DNA of 64,000 bases from Bifidobacterium anseris (GTDB lineage Bacteria; Actinomycetota; Actinomycetes; Actinomycetales; Bifidobacteriaceae), in NCBI RefSeq assembly GCF_002860345.1, contig NZ_NMYC01000005.1:124001-188000 (forward strand), in the 5' to 3' direction. Positions 47,446-56,836 of the stretch are shown here, piece by piece; within the stretch, counting starts at the first letter, position 1, and each line of letters begins with the position of its first letter. A program made the position numbers and the translations under genes. Under the pieces are notes generated by a model. It ran no database searches and was not told the DNA's origin. It worked only from the letters and a program-made list of their open reading frames with translations.

Positions 47446-48519
47446 ATGGAAATTGCGATGGTCGACGAACGGCATGTGCAGCAGTCGATGGCGAAGACGG
47501 TGCTTCCCGCCACGAGCACATGCGCGCATGAAGGATATATGGAACCGGCGCATGAGGATTGGGTGGGCCGTCCGCTGCCGAAGTTGCGCCAACTCGGCCG
47601 ACTGCACTATGTGTGCTACGACGTGCGCGAATTCCAGCAGCTCGACATCCCCGGCGCGTCACGCGAGAACCACGGTGCCGTCGTGTTCTCGCACGGCTTC
47701 TCTGAATTCGCGGCCAAATACGGCGAGCTCGTCTGGTATTTCCTGCTCGCCGGATTCTCGGTGTGTGTGCTCGAACATCGCGGACACGGCTATTCGGCGC
47801 GTGACGTGGCCGACGACCAGATCGTCTACATCGACGATTGGCGGCGCTACATCGCCGATCTCGCACGCTTCACGAAGGAGATCGGCCGCGCCTACACGCA
47901 CGGCGGACGGCTCACGTTGTTCTCGCATTCAATGGGCGCCGGCATCGCCGCGGCGATGCTCGAACGCTACCCGAACATCGTGGATCGGGCCGTGCTCTCC
48001 TCGCCGATGATCAAGGCGAAAACCGGCGTGCCGAACTGGCTGGCGGCCGCCGTCACCGGCGCGGCCTGCGACCTCGGGCGCGCGAAGTCGATGGCGCCCG
48101 GACAGCACGGGTTCACTCCGGTGATCGATTGGCGCGACGAGCAGGGCGCATGCGCCGAACGGCTCGAATGGTACAAGAAACTGCGCATCGCGAACACGCA
48201 TTACCAGACGAGTGCGGCCGCGAACGAATGGGTGCGCCAAGCCGTGCGCATCTCGTGCGCCATCCTCGATCCGCGCATGTGCGAACGCATCGACATACCG
48301 GTGCTGCTGTTCCAATCGGGACGCGATCACTGGGTCAGCAATCCGGCACAGGACGTCTTCGTGCAGCGCGTGGGCCGCGACGGCGGCCGTATCAGCAAAG
48401 TGCGCATCGACGATTCGGTCCATGAGATCTTCTCGATGCCGAACGCCGTCGTCGCGCCGTATCTGCAGCGGATCTTCCGTTGGCTGCAGTCGGAGGAGAC
48501 GGTGACGGTGCTGCCGTAG
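47446..48519 (+). CDS. Alpha/beta hydrolase (monoacylglycerol lipase/lysophospholipase type)
   Basis: 357 aa. The nucleophile elbow is LFSHSMGAGIAAAM; the oxyanion part is VVFSHGFSEFAAKYGEL; FQSGRDHWVS and DDSVHEIFSM carry the acid and the histidine. EHRGHGYSARD matches the RGHG motif of PldB/monoacylglycerol lipases. No signal peptide. TAGGAT at 47433-47438 is 7 bp before the ATG at 47446, so I take this leaderless start over the longer frame. Divergent from the acyl-CoA synthetase gene, which suggests a shared role in lipid turnover. Confidence 0.87.
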   Translation: MEIAMVDERHVQQSMAKTVLPATSTCAHEGYMEPAHEDWVGRPLPKLRQLGRLHYVCYDVREFQQLDIPGASRENHGAVVFSHGFSEFAAKYGELVWYFLLAGFSVCVLEHRGHGYSARDVADDQIVYIDDWRRYIADLARFTKEIGRAYTHGGRLTLFSHSMGAGIAAAMLERYPNIVDRAVLSSPMIKAKTGVPNWLAAAVTGAACDLGRAKSMAPGQHGFTPVIDWRDEQGACAERLEWYKKLRIANTHYQTSAAANEWVRQAVRISCAILDPRMCERIDIPVLLFQSGRDHWVSNPAQDVFVQRVGRDGGRISKVRIDDSVHEIFSMPNAVVAPYLQRIFRWLQSEETVTVLP

Positions 48520-48588
48520 CGACGGCCGTCGGATGCGTTAGAATCGCCTCGGAAAAAGCGACGCGCGCGCCGGCGGCACGGCCCGCGC

Positions 48589-49686
48589 ATGGACACAAAA
48601 GCGGGGCGTACAGTGACGCGGAACGCACAAGACGATCGAGACGACGGCGTGGCCACGGGTCGCGCATCCCACGGGCGCACATCCCACGATGGACACGACG
48701 CGCAGGAGCACGTGCAGGAGCTGCTGAGCCGGTCGGCGCATGAAGAACGCGCGGATGCGGCGCAGACGCTCGCCGACGAGACTGTCGCCACGCAATCGCT
48801 CGAACAGACGCCACGGCGGATGATGATCGGCGTGCTGTGCACATTGCTCGGCGGCGCGCTGTGGGGCATCAACGGGTCGGTGTCGAAGATCCTGATGGAG
48901 GGATACCACATCGCGCCGCTGTGGCTCGCCTGCGTCAGGGAGATCGTCGCCGGACTCATCTTCCTCGCATGCGCGGCGGTCGGCTCGCGGCACGCGCTCG
49001 TCGCCGCCGTGAAAAGCGTGCGCGAATACCCGATGTATCTGCTCACGGCGCTCACCTGCGTCACGCTCGTGCAGGTCGCGTATCTGTTCTCGATCCATTG
49101 GACGAACGCGGGCACGGCGACGGTGCTGCAGACGGTGAATCTGCTGATGGTGCTCGTCTACGTGTGCGTGCGCGGCAAACGCAAGCCGACGGTCAAGGAG
49201 ATCGTCGGCGTGACGCTCGCCTTCGCTGGCGTGTGGCTGCTCGCGACCGGCGGCAAGGTCAGTTCGCTCGCGCTGCCGCTGCCGGGACTGCTGTGGGGAC
49301 TCGCGGACGCGTTCTCGTGCGCGTGCCTCGCGATCATCCCGGTCATGCTCATCGCGAAGTACGGCAACTTCGTCGTCAACGGCATCACGTTCCTGCTGTC
49401 CGGACTGCTGCTCACGCCCTTCGTGCAGCCGTGGAAGGACGTGCCGCAGCTCGACGCGCGCGGGTGGGGACTGCTCGCGTTCACAATCGTCGTCGGCACC
49501 TTCGTTGCGTTCTGGCTGTACATGGCGGGCGTCGTGCGCATCGGCTCGATGCGTGCGACGATGCTCGGCACGATCGAGCCGGTCATGGCGACGATCACGG
49601 CCGTCATGTGGACCGGCGCCGTGTTCACCGGAACCGATCTGGTCGGCTTCGCGCTCATCATCGTGATGTCGTTCCTCGTGAGGTAG
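48589..49686 (+). CDS. EamA/DMT-family transporter
   Basis: 365 aa. A hydrophilic, histidine- and aspartate-rich N-terminal tail of about 77 residues precedes ten membrane segments in two EamA halves (GGALWGINGSVSKILMEGY in the first; PVMLIAKYGNFVVNGITFLL in the second). Relatives export amino acids or other small metabolites. The start is uncertain: the ATG at 48589 lacks a clear ribosome site and the unusual tail could be partly untranslated; TAGAAT at about 48539 may be its -10 box. Confidence 0.82.
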   Translation: MDTKAGRTVTRNAQDDRDDGVATGRASHGRTSHDGHDAQEHVQELLSRSAHEERADAAQTLADETVATQSLEQTPRRMMIGVLCTLLGGALWGINGSVSKILMEGYHIAPLWLACVREIVAGLIFLACAAVGSRHALVAAVKSVREYPMYLLTALTCVTLVQVAYLFSIHWTNAGTATVLQTVNLLMVLVYVCVRGKRKPTVKEIVGVTLAFAGVWLLATGGKVSSLALPLPGLLWGLADAFSCACLAIIPVMLIAKYGNFVVNGITFLLSGLLLTPFVQPWKDVPQLDARGWGLLAFTIVVGTFVAFWLYMAGVVRIGSMRATMLGTIEPVMATITAVMWTGAVFTGTDLVGFALIIVMSFLVR

Positions 49687-49840
49687 CGCGCGGCGAGATA
49701 ACTGTTGGTGTGCGGCAGCTGTGCCCGCTGCATAATCGGCGTTCGGCGCCGTGTGCGCCGCCCTACAATCGGAATCGTTCAAGAGACGTACGGACGATGT
49801 ACGGATGACGTACAGCGGCAGGAACGAGAAAGGATCGATC

Positions 49841-50185
49841 ATGCTTTCTACGGCGCAGAATGTGGTCATGGGCGTGCTCAATGTGGTCGTACTGATCGCA
49901 TTGCTCGTGTTCGGCGTGTTCGCCGTGTACAACAACAAGCCGAACTTCGAGCTGACCCCCGAGCATCTCTACGATCAGCAGCGCGGCCAGCAGTGGGGCC
50001 TGTGGGTATTCGTGTTCATCATCATCAGCTGGCTCGTGACGCTGCCCGGCGTCTTCTGGACGCTCAGCAACGGGTGGACGCAGGTGCTGTGGTGGATCGA
50101 GCTCGTGACGAATGTCGCGTCGCTCGTGTGCTGCTGTGCGGCGATCTTCTACTACCATCGCCTCAACACGCGTCCGCATGACTAA
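49841..50185 (+). CDS. Small membrane protein of unknown function
   Basis: 114 aa, three membrane segments (VVMGVLNVVVLIALLVFGVF, WGLWVFVFIIISWLVTLPG, IELVTNVASLVCCCAAIFYY). Start at 49841 with AAAGGA upstream. I do not recognise the family; the pattern resembles small actinobacterial hypothetical membrane proteins. It is separated by a strong terminator from the surface protein gene that converges on it. Confidence 0.75.
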   Translation: MLSTAQNVVMGVLNVVVLIALLVFGVFAVYNNKPNFELTPEHLYDQQRGQQWGLWVFVFIIISWLVTLPGVFWTLSNGWTQVLWWIELVTNVASLVCCCAAIFYYHRLNTRPHD

Positions 50186-50260
50186 ATGACTAATCAGTCG
50201 TGTGACGGCGGCTGGCGATAACGCGCGGTAACACGCGATAGCCGCAGACGACGATATACG

Positions 50261-50298
50261 AGAGGCGGCCGGAATCCATCGGGGTTCCGGCCGCCTCT
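50261..50298. terminator. Bidirectional terminator
   Basis: AGAGGCGGCCGGAA and TTCCGGCCGCCTCT form a perfect 14-bp stem with a 10-nt loop, ending in TTGG on the plus strand, between converging genes. Confidence 0.85.
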
Positions 50299-50359
50299 TG
50301 GTTTGTTAATTGCGATTGTCGACTATGCTGCGCTGTCGGCTACGCGATCACTTCTGCGC

Positions 50360-53260
50360 TCACTCTTCGCGACGGCGCGCGCTCAGCGTGGCGACGCCGC
50401 CGACGAACGCGAGCGTGAACGCGGTGACGAGCACGGCACCGATATTGCCGCCGGTCGTGGCGAGCTTGTCGCTTGCGGCGTTCGCGACCTGCACCGACTG
50501 CGGCGTCTTGGAAACGCCGGTCGTCGTGCCGGTGGAGGTCGGCTTGGCGGAAGTGGTCGGCCTGGTCGACGTGGCCGGCGTCGTGCCGGGCTTCGACGGG
50601 GTTGTCGGATTAGTTGGCTTCGTCGGCTGCTGCTCGGCCTTGATCGCCGTTTCGAGCGCGATCTCGGCGAGGCGCAGGTCCTCCTGACGATCCTTGAGCG
50701 CCTGCTGGGCGTCGGCGAGCGCGGCTTTCGCGGCGTCGAGCTTGGCCTGGGCGTCGGCGGCCGCCTGCTTGGCGGCGTCGAGCTTGGCCTGCGCCTCCTG
50801 AACGGCCGGCGTATTGCCGACGTTCTTCTTTGCGGCGTCGAGCGCGGCCTCGGCGGCTTTGACGTCCGCGTCGGCAGCGTCCTTGGCCTTCTTGGCGTCG
50901 TCCACCGCGGCCTGCGCCACGTCGGTGTTCTTCTGGGCGTCGGCGACCGCTTCGCCGGCCTTGGCGACCGTGTCCTTGGCTGCGTTGAGCGCCTGATTAC
51001 GCTTGGCGAGTTCGTCCTTGGCCGCCTGCAGATCGGCGACCGTCTGCTTGGCGTGTGTGAGTTGCGCGGCCGCCGCGTCAGCCGCCTGCTGCGCCGACGC
51101 CGCCTCGGCGGCCTTGGCGGTGGCGTCGGCCTGCGCCGCATCGCTTGCCTGCTTTGCCACATCGTAGGCTGTTTGAGCCTTGTCCAGATTCGCCTTGGCG
51201 TTCTGCATCGCGGCGTACTTGGCAGCCGCGTCGTCCTTGGCCTGCTTGGCGGCGTCGGCGTTGCGGTTCGCCTGATCGAGCGTCTGCTTGGCGGCGTCGG
51301 CCTTCTGCTGCGCGGCGGTGTAGGCGGCCTCGGCGGCATCATAGGTGGCTTGCGCCGTGTTCAGCGTCTCGGAGGCCTGCGCGTACTTGGCCGCCTGCTC
51401 GTTCGCCGTCCGTTGCGCGTCCTCCTTGGCCTGCTGCGCATTCGCATGCTTGGCGGTCGCGTCGTCGTAGGCCTGTTCGGCGTCCGACTGCGCACTCTGC
51501 GCCGCCTTGAGATTGGCGGCTGCCTGCGCGCTGGCCTTGTCCGCCGCATCGCTCGCCTTGTTCGCGGCCTCCACGGCTTCCTGTGCGCTCGCGAGCGCAT
51601 CCTGCGCGTCCTTGAGCTTCTGCTGCGCGTTGCGGATCGAATCGACGTATTCCTGCAACTCCTGCTGGTAGACATCCGCGTCGGTGGGTGTCGTGTCGTC
51701 GACGCCGTCATAGCTGATGTCGTAGCTGCTGTTCTCCATGGCGGAGGTGTTGCGCCTGTACTGGCTCATGCCTAGGCCGGTGGAAGTCGCCTGAGGGTCG
51801 GAGCAGTTGAGGTAGTGACCGATAGTGGGGTAGAGATCAGGGTACGTTATGCTGACCTGATACGGGGTCATCGATTCGAGATCCGGATACTTACCGCTGG
51901 CAACGGCCTCCTTATAGACGGCCTTCTCCTGCGTCCACCAACCGGTGAAGGGATCGGGGAGTCCCATTGCCAGATTCTCGGCCAGCCAGAGGTTGGTCGT
52001 CAGCACCTGATTGTGCTCGAACTGCGCAGTCGCCACGTTCGCCTGCACCATCGCGGCAGCCATGGCGGCGTCTGAGATCTTCAGCGGTGCAAGGCCCTCG
52101 CTGGCGCGCAGCTGGTTGAGTTCCTGGATGAGCGCCACTGCGCGGAGCATGTTGTCGAGACTCGTGGCGTCCTTGGCATCCCCGATGTGCGTGTACTGCA
52201 GCCACGATCCTCCATCGGGCGGTGCGATCTCGTCTGGTTCGCTCGGATTCTTGGTGCTCAACGCCGAATCCGTCAGAACCTGCTGCGCGAGTTCCGCATT
52301 GCGATGCTCGAACCAGCCCAGCGCGCCCTTCTGCTCGAGCTCGGTCGCGCTCGTTGCGGCCTTGTCGGCCGCCGCCTGCGTGTCCTTCACCCGTTGTTCG
52401 GCGTCGGCGACCTTCTGCTCGGCGTCGCTCTTCGCGGTTGCCGCGGCCGCGAGCGCCTCCGCCGTCGTCGTCTTGTCGCGTTCGGCGGCGGCGAGCGCCG
52501 CGTTCGCCTTGTCGAGCGCCTGCTTGGCGGCGTCCGCGTCATTGCGTGCGTTCAGCAGGCCGTCGCTGGCGTTCTGATAGGTGTGGGTCGCGTCGTTGAG
52601 CGCCGCGTTGGCCTGATCGGCCTGCAAGCTCGCCTGCTGCGCCTGCTTGAACGCGTCCATGTTGGTGGCGTCCACTTGCTGCTGCAGGCCGTCCACCTTC
52701 ATCTGCTGCTCGTCCACGGCGTCCTGCGCCTTCGATTCCTCGGCCTTGGCCGCAGTCTGCGCATCCTGTGCCTGCTTGAGAGCCTGCGCCTTCTGCGTCT
52801 GCGTGTCGACGGCGTTCTGCAGATGTTCGGAGGCTTCGTCAAGCTTCGTGTTGGCCTTGTTGAGCGCCTCCTGCGCCGCCGCCGTGTTCGGATCGTTGGC
52901 GATGGCGTCGTCGACGGCCTGCTGCGCGTCCTGCACGGCCGCGTTCGCCTGATCGACTTCGCCGTTCGCGTCAGTGACCGTGCCTTCGGCGTTCTTCTGC
53001 GCTTCCTGCGCCTGCGCCACGCCGTCCTTGGCGTCGTCGACGGCCGCCTGCGCCTGCTGCACGGCGTTCGTCGCCGTCTACTGCTGCGTCTGCGTGTCCG
53101 GCTGCTGCGGCTCCGCCGGCTCGTCGGCGATGGCGACCATCGGCGCGCCGAGCGTCGCGATCGCGGCCATCGTGGCGACCGCTCCGTTCACCGTCTTCAT
53201 CGTCGGGAATGATTTGTTCTGCTGTTCGCGCCGCGCCTGCGCATGCTTTCCCTGTGTCAT
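50360..53260 (-). pseudogene. Coiled-coil surface protein with CAP/SEC10-PgrA domain and LATTG anchor, interrupted by amber codon
   Basis: Read through, the product has about 966 residues. It starts at 53260 behind AAGGGGG with a KxYKxGKxW-free, basic head and a signal peptide (VATMAAIATLGAPMVAIA, cut near residue 45). Codon 61 is TAG (53078-53080), in the context QQ-stop-T; a single C-to-T change from CAG would explain it. The rest is open: about 240 residues of Ala/Lys/Asp heptads, a CAP domain (about 52170-51750) with SEGLAPLKISDAAMAAAMVQ as in SEC10/PgrA surface exclusion proteins, another long coiled coil, a Pro/Thr-rich wall region, and LATTG (50450-50464) with a membrane helix and RRREE tail. 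No secretion is possible without read-through. Confidence 0.83.
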
Positions 53261-53362
53261 AATGACCCCCTTCAGTGGTCTGTAGTGACTGTTGCTGTTC
53301 TTCTCGGGCAGCATAATCCATCATAGACAGGAGAAAAATAACACACGCACGAATTGGAAAAA

Positions 53363-54205
53363 TTACTTTCGTGCGACTATTATGCGCGCTTCTATCGTCA
53401 GTTCGCTGATTTGGGCGAGATCGAGCGCGTCGATATCGACGTTGAACAGCAGCGGCGTCATATGCGCGAAGGTGTGCACGTCGTCGGCTGCCATCGCAAA
53501 GGTACGCGAGACGGTGCGCATATCGAGGACGTTGAAGTGTTCACGGAACTGTTCGATTACGTGTTCGTTTGAATAATCGGCGTTGCGCAGCTGCTCGCGT
53601 GCGAGTTCGCGCAATTGTTCATCGTGATGCACGCCGGGGATCACTTTGATGACGATGGCGTCATCCTTCATGACGCGGTGGAATTCCGCGGCGTTTACCG
53701 GGGAGAAGACGTCGAGGATGCAGTCGATTGCGTCGTCGCGCACCGGAAGGTCGGCGAGGTTGCCGACGAACCATCGGACGGCCATCGTCGCGTCCTCGCG
53801 CGCCGCCTGCTGAATCGAGTCCTTTGAGATGTCGAAGGCGAGCACATCGGCGGCCGGATTCGCGCGCTGCACGGCGCGCGCGTAGAAGCCTTCGCCGCAA
53901 CCGACATCCAGGATCGCGGCGCGCGGATTCAGATATCTGCCGACGGCGTCGAGCACGGCGTCGCGGATGTCGTCGTAATAGCCGGCCTCGAGGATGCGCG
54001 CACGGTTCTCGAACGACGCCTTGTTGTAGAACGGCGACTGTTTCGCGGCGGGCGCGAGATTGACGTAGCCCTGTTTCGCGATATCGAAGGTGTGACGATT
54101 CGGGCAGCGCAGGCTCGCGCCATCCAAGTGCAGCGTCTCATGGCAGATCGGGCAAGTGAAGTAGCGTTCGCTGTCACGGAAGCGCGCGATTTTCGCAGGA
54201 TTCAT
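53363..54205 (-). CDS. rlmA: 23S rRNA guanine-N1 methyltransferase (RlmA family)
   Basis: 280 aa. An N-terminal zinc finger with C18, C21, C34 and H38 (FTCPICHETL, LRCPNRHTFD) and QGYVNL are characteristic of RlmA; the SAM site is ILDVGCGEGFYARA. Methylates G745 or G748 of 23S rRNA; the plus/minus resistance type cannot be told from sequence. TAGGAT at 54212-54217 (minus strand) lies 6 bp before the ATG: a leaderless arrangement. The 525 bp from 54206 to 54730 to its right hold no gene I can support. Confidence 0.9.
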   Translation of the reverse strand: MNPAKIARFRDSERYFTCPICHETLHLDGASLRCPNRHTFDIAKQGYVNLAPAAKQSPFYNKASFENRARILEAGYYDDIRDAVLDAVGRYLNPRAAILDVGCGEGFYARAVQRANPAADVLAFDISKDSIQQAAREDATMAVRWFVGNLADLPVRDDAIDCILDVFSPVNAAEFHRVMKDDAIVIKVIPGVHHDEQLRELAREQLRNADYSNEHVIEQFREHFNVLDMRTVSRTFAMAADDVHTFAHMTPLLFNVDIDALDLAQISELTIEARIIVARK

Positions 54206-54730
54206 GCCGCCATCCTAGCGGGAAGGGCGTGCATGCAGTGGCAGGGGCGCATATTGGCGGCATCCGTGGTAGATGTGATGCATATGGCGGTGGTGTTTGC
54301 ACTCGCCGGCGGCGCCGTCGCGCATATCCGGGTGGTGGGTGCATAACTGGATTGTTCGGGCCAACTGTCGATATATGCGGCCGATCACTGGGATGCATGG
54401 ATGTAGCGCCCCTGCATGTGGGGGATTCTGGTCGTTTTTGGTGGCCTATGCGTGGATGGGTGGTGTCGTTGTGCGTAATTGTGCGAATTGTGGAGCGTCC
54501 TGCGGCTCCCGTCCGATCAAGGCGCCGCATCACTCGTGATTTGGTGCGAAAAACCGAGTTGTGCGGGCGGGGACACCTCGGGGTATTGCAGGTTGGCGCG
54601 TTCGACGAGGCGCGCCATCTGGATGCGGCCCATGCACAGTCGGTCGCTTGCCGTCGACAGATGTGCCTTCGCCGTCGGATTCTCAAACTGCTCTCGGATT
54701 GTTGTCACAAGGCCGCTTCCGGGCAAAACG

Positions 54731-54762
54731 AAATGGCTGATTCCGTTGGGAATCAGCCATTT
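54731..54762 (-). terminator. Terminator after tRNA-Leu
   Basis: AAATGGCTGATTCC and its complement form a perfect 14-bp stem on a 4-nt loop, 5 nt past the CCA end, followed by CGTTTTG on the minus strand. Confidence 0.8.
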
Positions 54763-54767
54763 CTTGC

Positions 54768-54853
54768 TGGTGCGAGCGGCGGGACTTGAACCCGCACGAG
54801 CATGAGCTCACTGCCACCTGAAGACAGCGCGTCTACCATTCCGCCACGCTCGC
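54768..54853 (-). tRNA. tRNA-Leu (CAG anticodon)
   Basis: 86 nt including an encoded CCA. Acceptor GCGAGCG pairs with CGCTCGC; anticodon stem CTGTC/GGCAG with loop TTCAGGT gives CAG; a long variable arm (GAGCTCATGCTC) and T arm GCGGG-TTCAAGT-CCCGC mark a leucine type II tRNA. It would read the CTG codon, which is frequent in this genome. Confidence 0.96.
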
Positions 54854-54912
54854 AGACAAATAGCTAATCTACACCATGTGGAACATGCGTGCAACTCGGC
54901 GTGTTGCGTTGA

Positions 54913-55212
54913 TTAGCCCTCGGTCAACGTGTCAAAACGGCCGTTGAGCCGGGCGAGCGTCGTCTGCCCCAGTTGCGTTTCGAGCGCGTGCTGTGCGGCA
55001 TCGAGCTCGCCGTCGAGCAGCGTGTGGATGTTGCGGCCGACCGGGCACTGCGGATTGGGATTGTCGTGGAATCCGAACAGCTGGCGGTCGGGGCCCTCGA
55101 TCGCCTGGTAGACGTCCAGTAACGTGATTGACATCAACGGCCGTGCGATGTGCGCGCCGCCGACGCCGGCGTCCACGGTGACGAGGCCGGCGTCCTTGAG
55201 CTTGCCGATGAC
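54913..55212 (-). pseudogene. Truncated Rrf2-family regulator (C-terminal two thirds)
   Basis: From GKLKDAGLVTVDAGVGGAHI through ITLLDVYQAIEGPDRQLFGF and NPQCPVGRNIHTLLDGELD to the stop at 54913 the frame matches the Rrf2 family, from the recognition-helix end onward. The N-terminal part of the winged helix is missing: upstream, the sequence changes abruptly to the reverse complement of an oxidoreductase end. Rrf2 proteins of this group usually regulate a neighbouring NAD(P)H-dependent reductase. Confidence 0.78.
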
Positions 55213-55335
55213 CTCATGCTGAACGCCGACGGCAAGAGCGAGATCAGCTATGCCGATTACGCGATCGGCATCGTCGACGAAATCGTCACCGACCACCCGC
55301 ACATCCGCGAGCGCATCTCCCTCGTGAGCAAGTAA
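55213..55335 (+). pseudogene. C-terminal remnant of an NAD(P)-binding oxidoreductase
   Basis: The frame reads LMLNADGKSEISYADYAIGI, VDEI and HIRERISLVSK before TAA at 55333-55335. This is the typical end of NmrA/YwnB-like NAD(P)-binding reductases. No N-terminal Rossmann part exists. It abuts the Rrf2 remnant tail to tail of the lost region, so a deletion removed both 5' ends and the shared promoter. Confidence 0.72.
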
Positions 55336-55397
55336 CGAACAAGTGGGCGGCGCTGCCTGGTTCTCCTCCATGCGTCCATATGCGCCGCCGCGCGCTG

Positions 55398-56747
55398 CTA
55401 TCCGCGCGAACCGTTCGCGTAGAAGCGAGCGAGTGTCTCGTCGCGGAACTCGTCGAAGTAGCCGCCGTCGATCGACGCACGGATATCGTCGAGCAGATGC
55501 ACGAAGAAGTACTCGTTGTGGATCGTCGCGAGCGTGAACCCATTCATTTCGTGCGAACGCAGCAGATGGTCGACGTAGGCGCGCGAATAATGCGTGCACG
55601 TGTAGCAGCCGCAGCCTTCCTCGAGTGGACCGAAATCATGCTTGTACTGCGCGCGTTTGATGTTGTAGCGGCCGTCGCGTGTGAAGATCGCGCCGTTTCT
55701 GCCGCAGCGCGCCGGCGCGACGCAATCGAAGGTGTCGCCGCCGTTTTCGACGCAGGCGAAGATGTCGTCCACCGCGGCGATGCCGAGCACGTGACGCGGG
55801 CGGCTTTGCGGCATCTCATCGCAGATCCACGCGCAGATGTCGCCGATGATGCGCTTCTCCATCGCGCCGCCGATGCCGACGCCGTCGAAGTCGAGCGAGG
55901 CGATCTGCTGCGCCGCATGCCTGCGCAGATCCTCGTAGTTCGCGCCCTGCACGACGCCGTAGAGCGCCTGATACGGCTTGCCGACGCGCTGCGCCGTCAG
56001 CCGTTCGTGCTCGGCGACGCATCGCTGCGCCCAGCGGTAGGTGCGTTCGACCGAGTTCTCCTGATAGCGGCGCGTGTTCATCAGCGTTGTCAGCTCGTCG
56101 AACGCGAACATGATGTCCGCGCCGATCTTGTGCTGGATGTTCATCGATATCTCCGCCGAGAAACGATGCAACGAACCGTTGAGCGGCGATTTGAAGGTGA
56201 CGCCGTCCTCGTCGACGAAGGCCATGCGTTCCTTGCCGGCTGCAATCACGTCGTCCGATTTCATGCCTTTCACGTCCATCGCGAGCGTCTTCTTGAAGCC
56301 CGCGCCGAGCGAAAGCACCTGGAAACCGCCCGAATCGGTGAAGGTGGGGCCGTTCCAGTTCATGAACTTCGCCAAGCCGCCCGCTTCGTCGAGCACGTCC
56401 TCGCCGGGGCGTTCGTACAGATGGAACGCGTTCGACAGCAGGCACTGCGCGCCGAGTTCGACCATCGATTCGGGCAGCACGGCCTTCATCGCGCCCTGTG
56501 TGGCGACCGGCACGAAGGCGGGCGTCCTGATGTCGCCGTGCGGCGTGTGCAGGATGCCGGTGCGCCCGTAGCGTGCGCCCCCTTTGCCTTTGCCGTCCGC
56601 GGCGTCGGGCAGCCGTGTGATCTGTTCGAAATGGAAGGCGCTGCGATCGCCGGGTTCGCCCGGTTCGGCGCCGCGCGGATGTTCGACAAGCTGCGGTGCC
56701 GGCGCGCTCGTAATCGTACTGTCTGCTGGAATGCTCGTGCTGGTCAT
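55398..56747 (-). CDS. tgt: tRNA-guanine transglycosylase
   Basis: 449 aa; exchanges G34 for preQ1 in tRNAs with GUN anticodons. Visible: FTDSGGFQVLSL with the acid/base aspartate, the nucleophile in MFAFDELTT, RRCG-type GRNGAIF, and the zinc site CGCYTCTHYSRAYVDHL. The N-terminus is about 55 residues longer than usual and of low complexity. TAGAAT (56755-56760, minus strand) is 7 bp before the ATG, pointing to a leaderless transcript starting at this long form. No queuosine synthesis gene is in the window. Confidence 0.95.
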   Translation of the reverse strand: MTSTSIPADSTITSAPAPQLVEHPRGAEPGEPGDRSAFHFEQITRLPDAADGKGKGGARYGRTGILHTPHGDIRTPAFVPVATQGAMKAVLPESMVELGAQCLLSNAFHLYERPGEDVLDEAGGLAKFMNWNGPTFTDSGGFQVLSLGAGFKKTLAMDVKGMKSDDVIAAGKERMAFVDEDGVTFKSPLNGSLHRFSAEISMNIQHKIGADIMFAFDELTTLMNTRRYQENSVERTYRWAQRCVAEHERLTAQRVGKPYQALYGVVQGANYEDLRRHAAQQIASLDFDGVGIGGAMEKRIIGDICAWICDEMPQSRPRHVLGIAAVDDIFACVENGGDTFDCVAPARCGRNGAIFTRDGRYNIKRAQYKHDFGPLEEGCGCYTCTHYSRAYVDHLLRSHEMNGFTLATIHNEYFFVHLLDDIRASIDGGYFDEFRDETLARFYANGSRG

Positions 56748-56836
56748 GTGCGCAATTCTAGGGCCTGCGGTTGTCCGTCCGGGCCGATGTACGCTTGCCG
56801 CTGTTTCGTTCTGGGCGATGCCGCTATCCGCACTCC

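Noticed and set aside
50360-53062. Repetitive DNA of the surface protein considered as a CRISPR or minisatellite
   Set aside because: Repeats are irregular Ala/Lys heptads at the protein level with no constant DNA unit or spacers.
54229-54789. Open frame between rlmA and tRNA-Leu
   Set aside because: It runs into the tRNA gene and its terminator, and the product has no family features.
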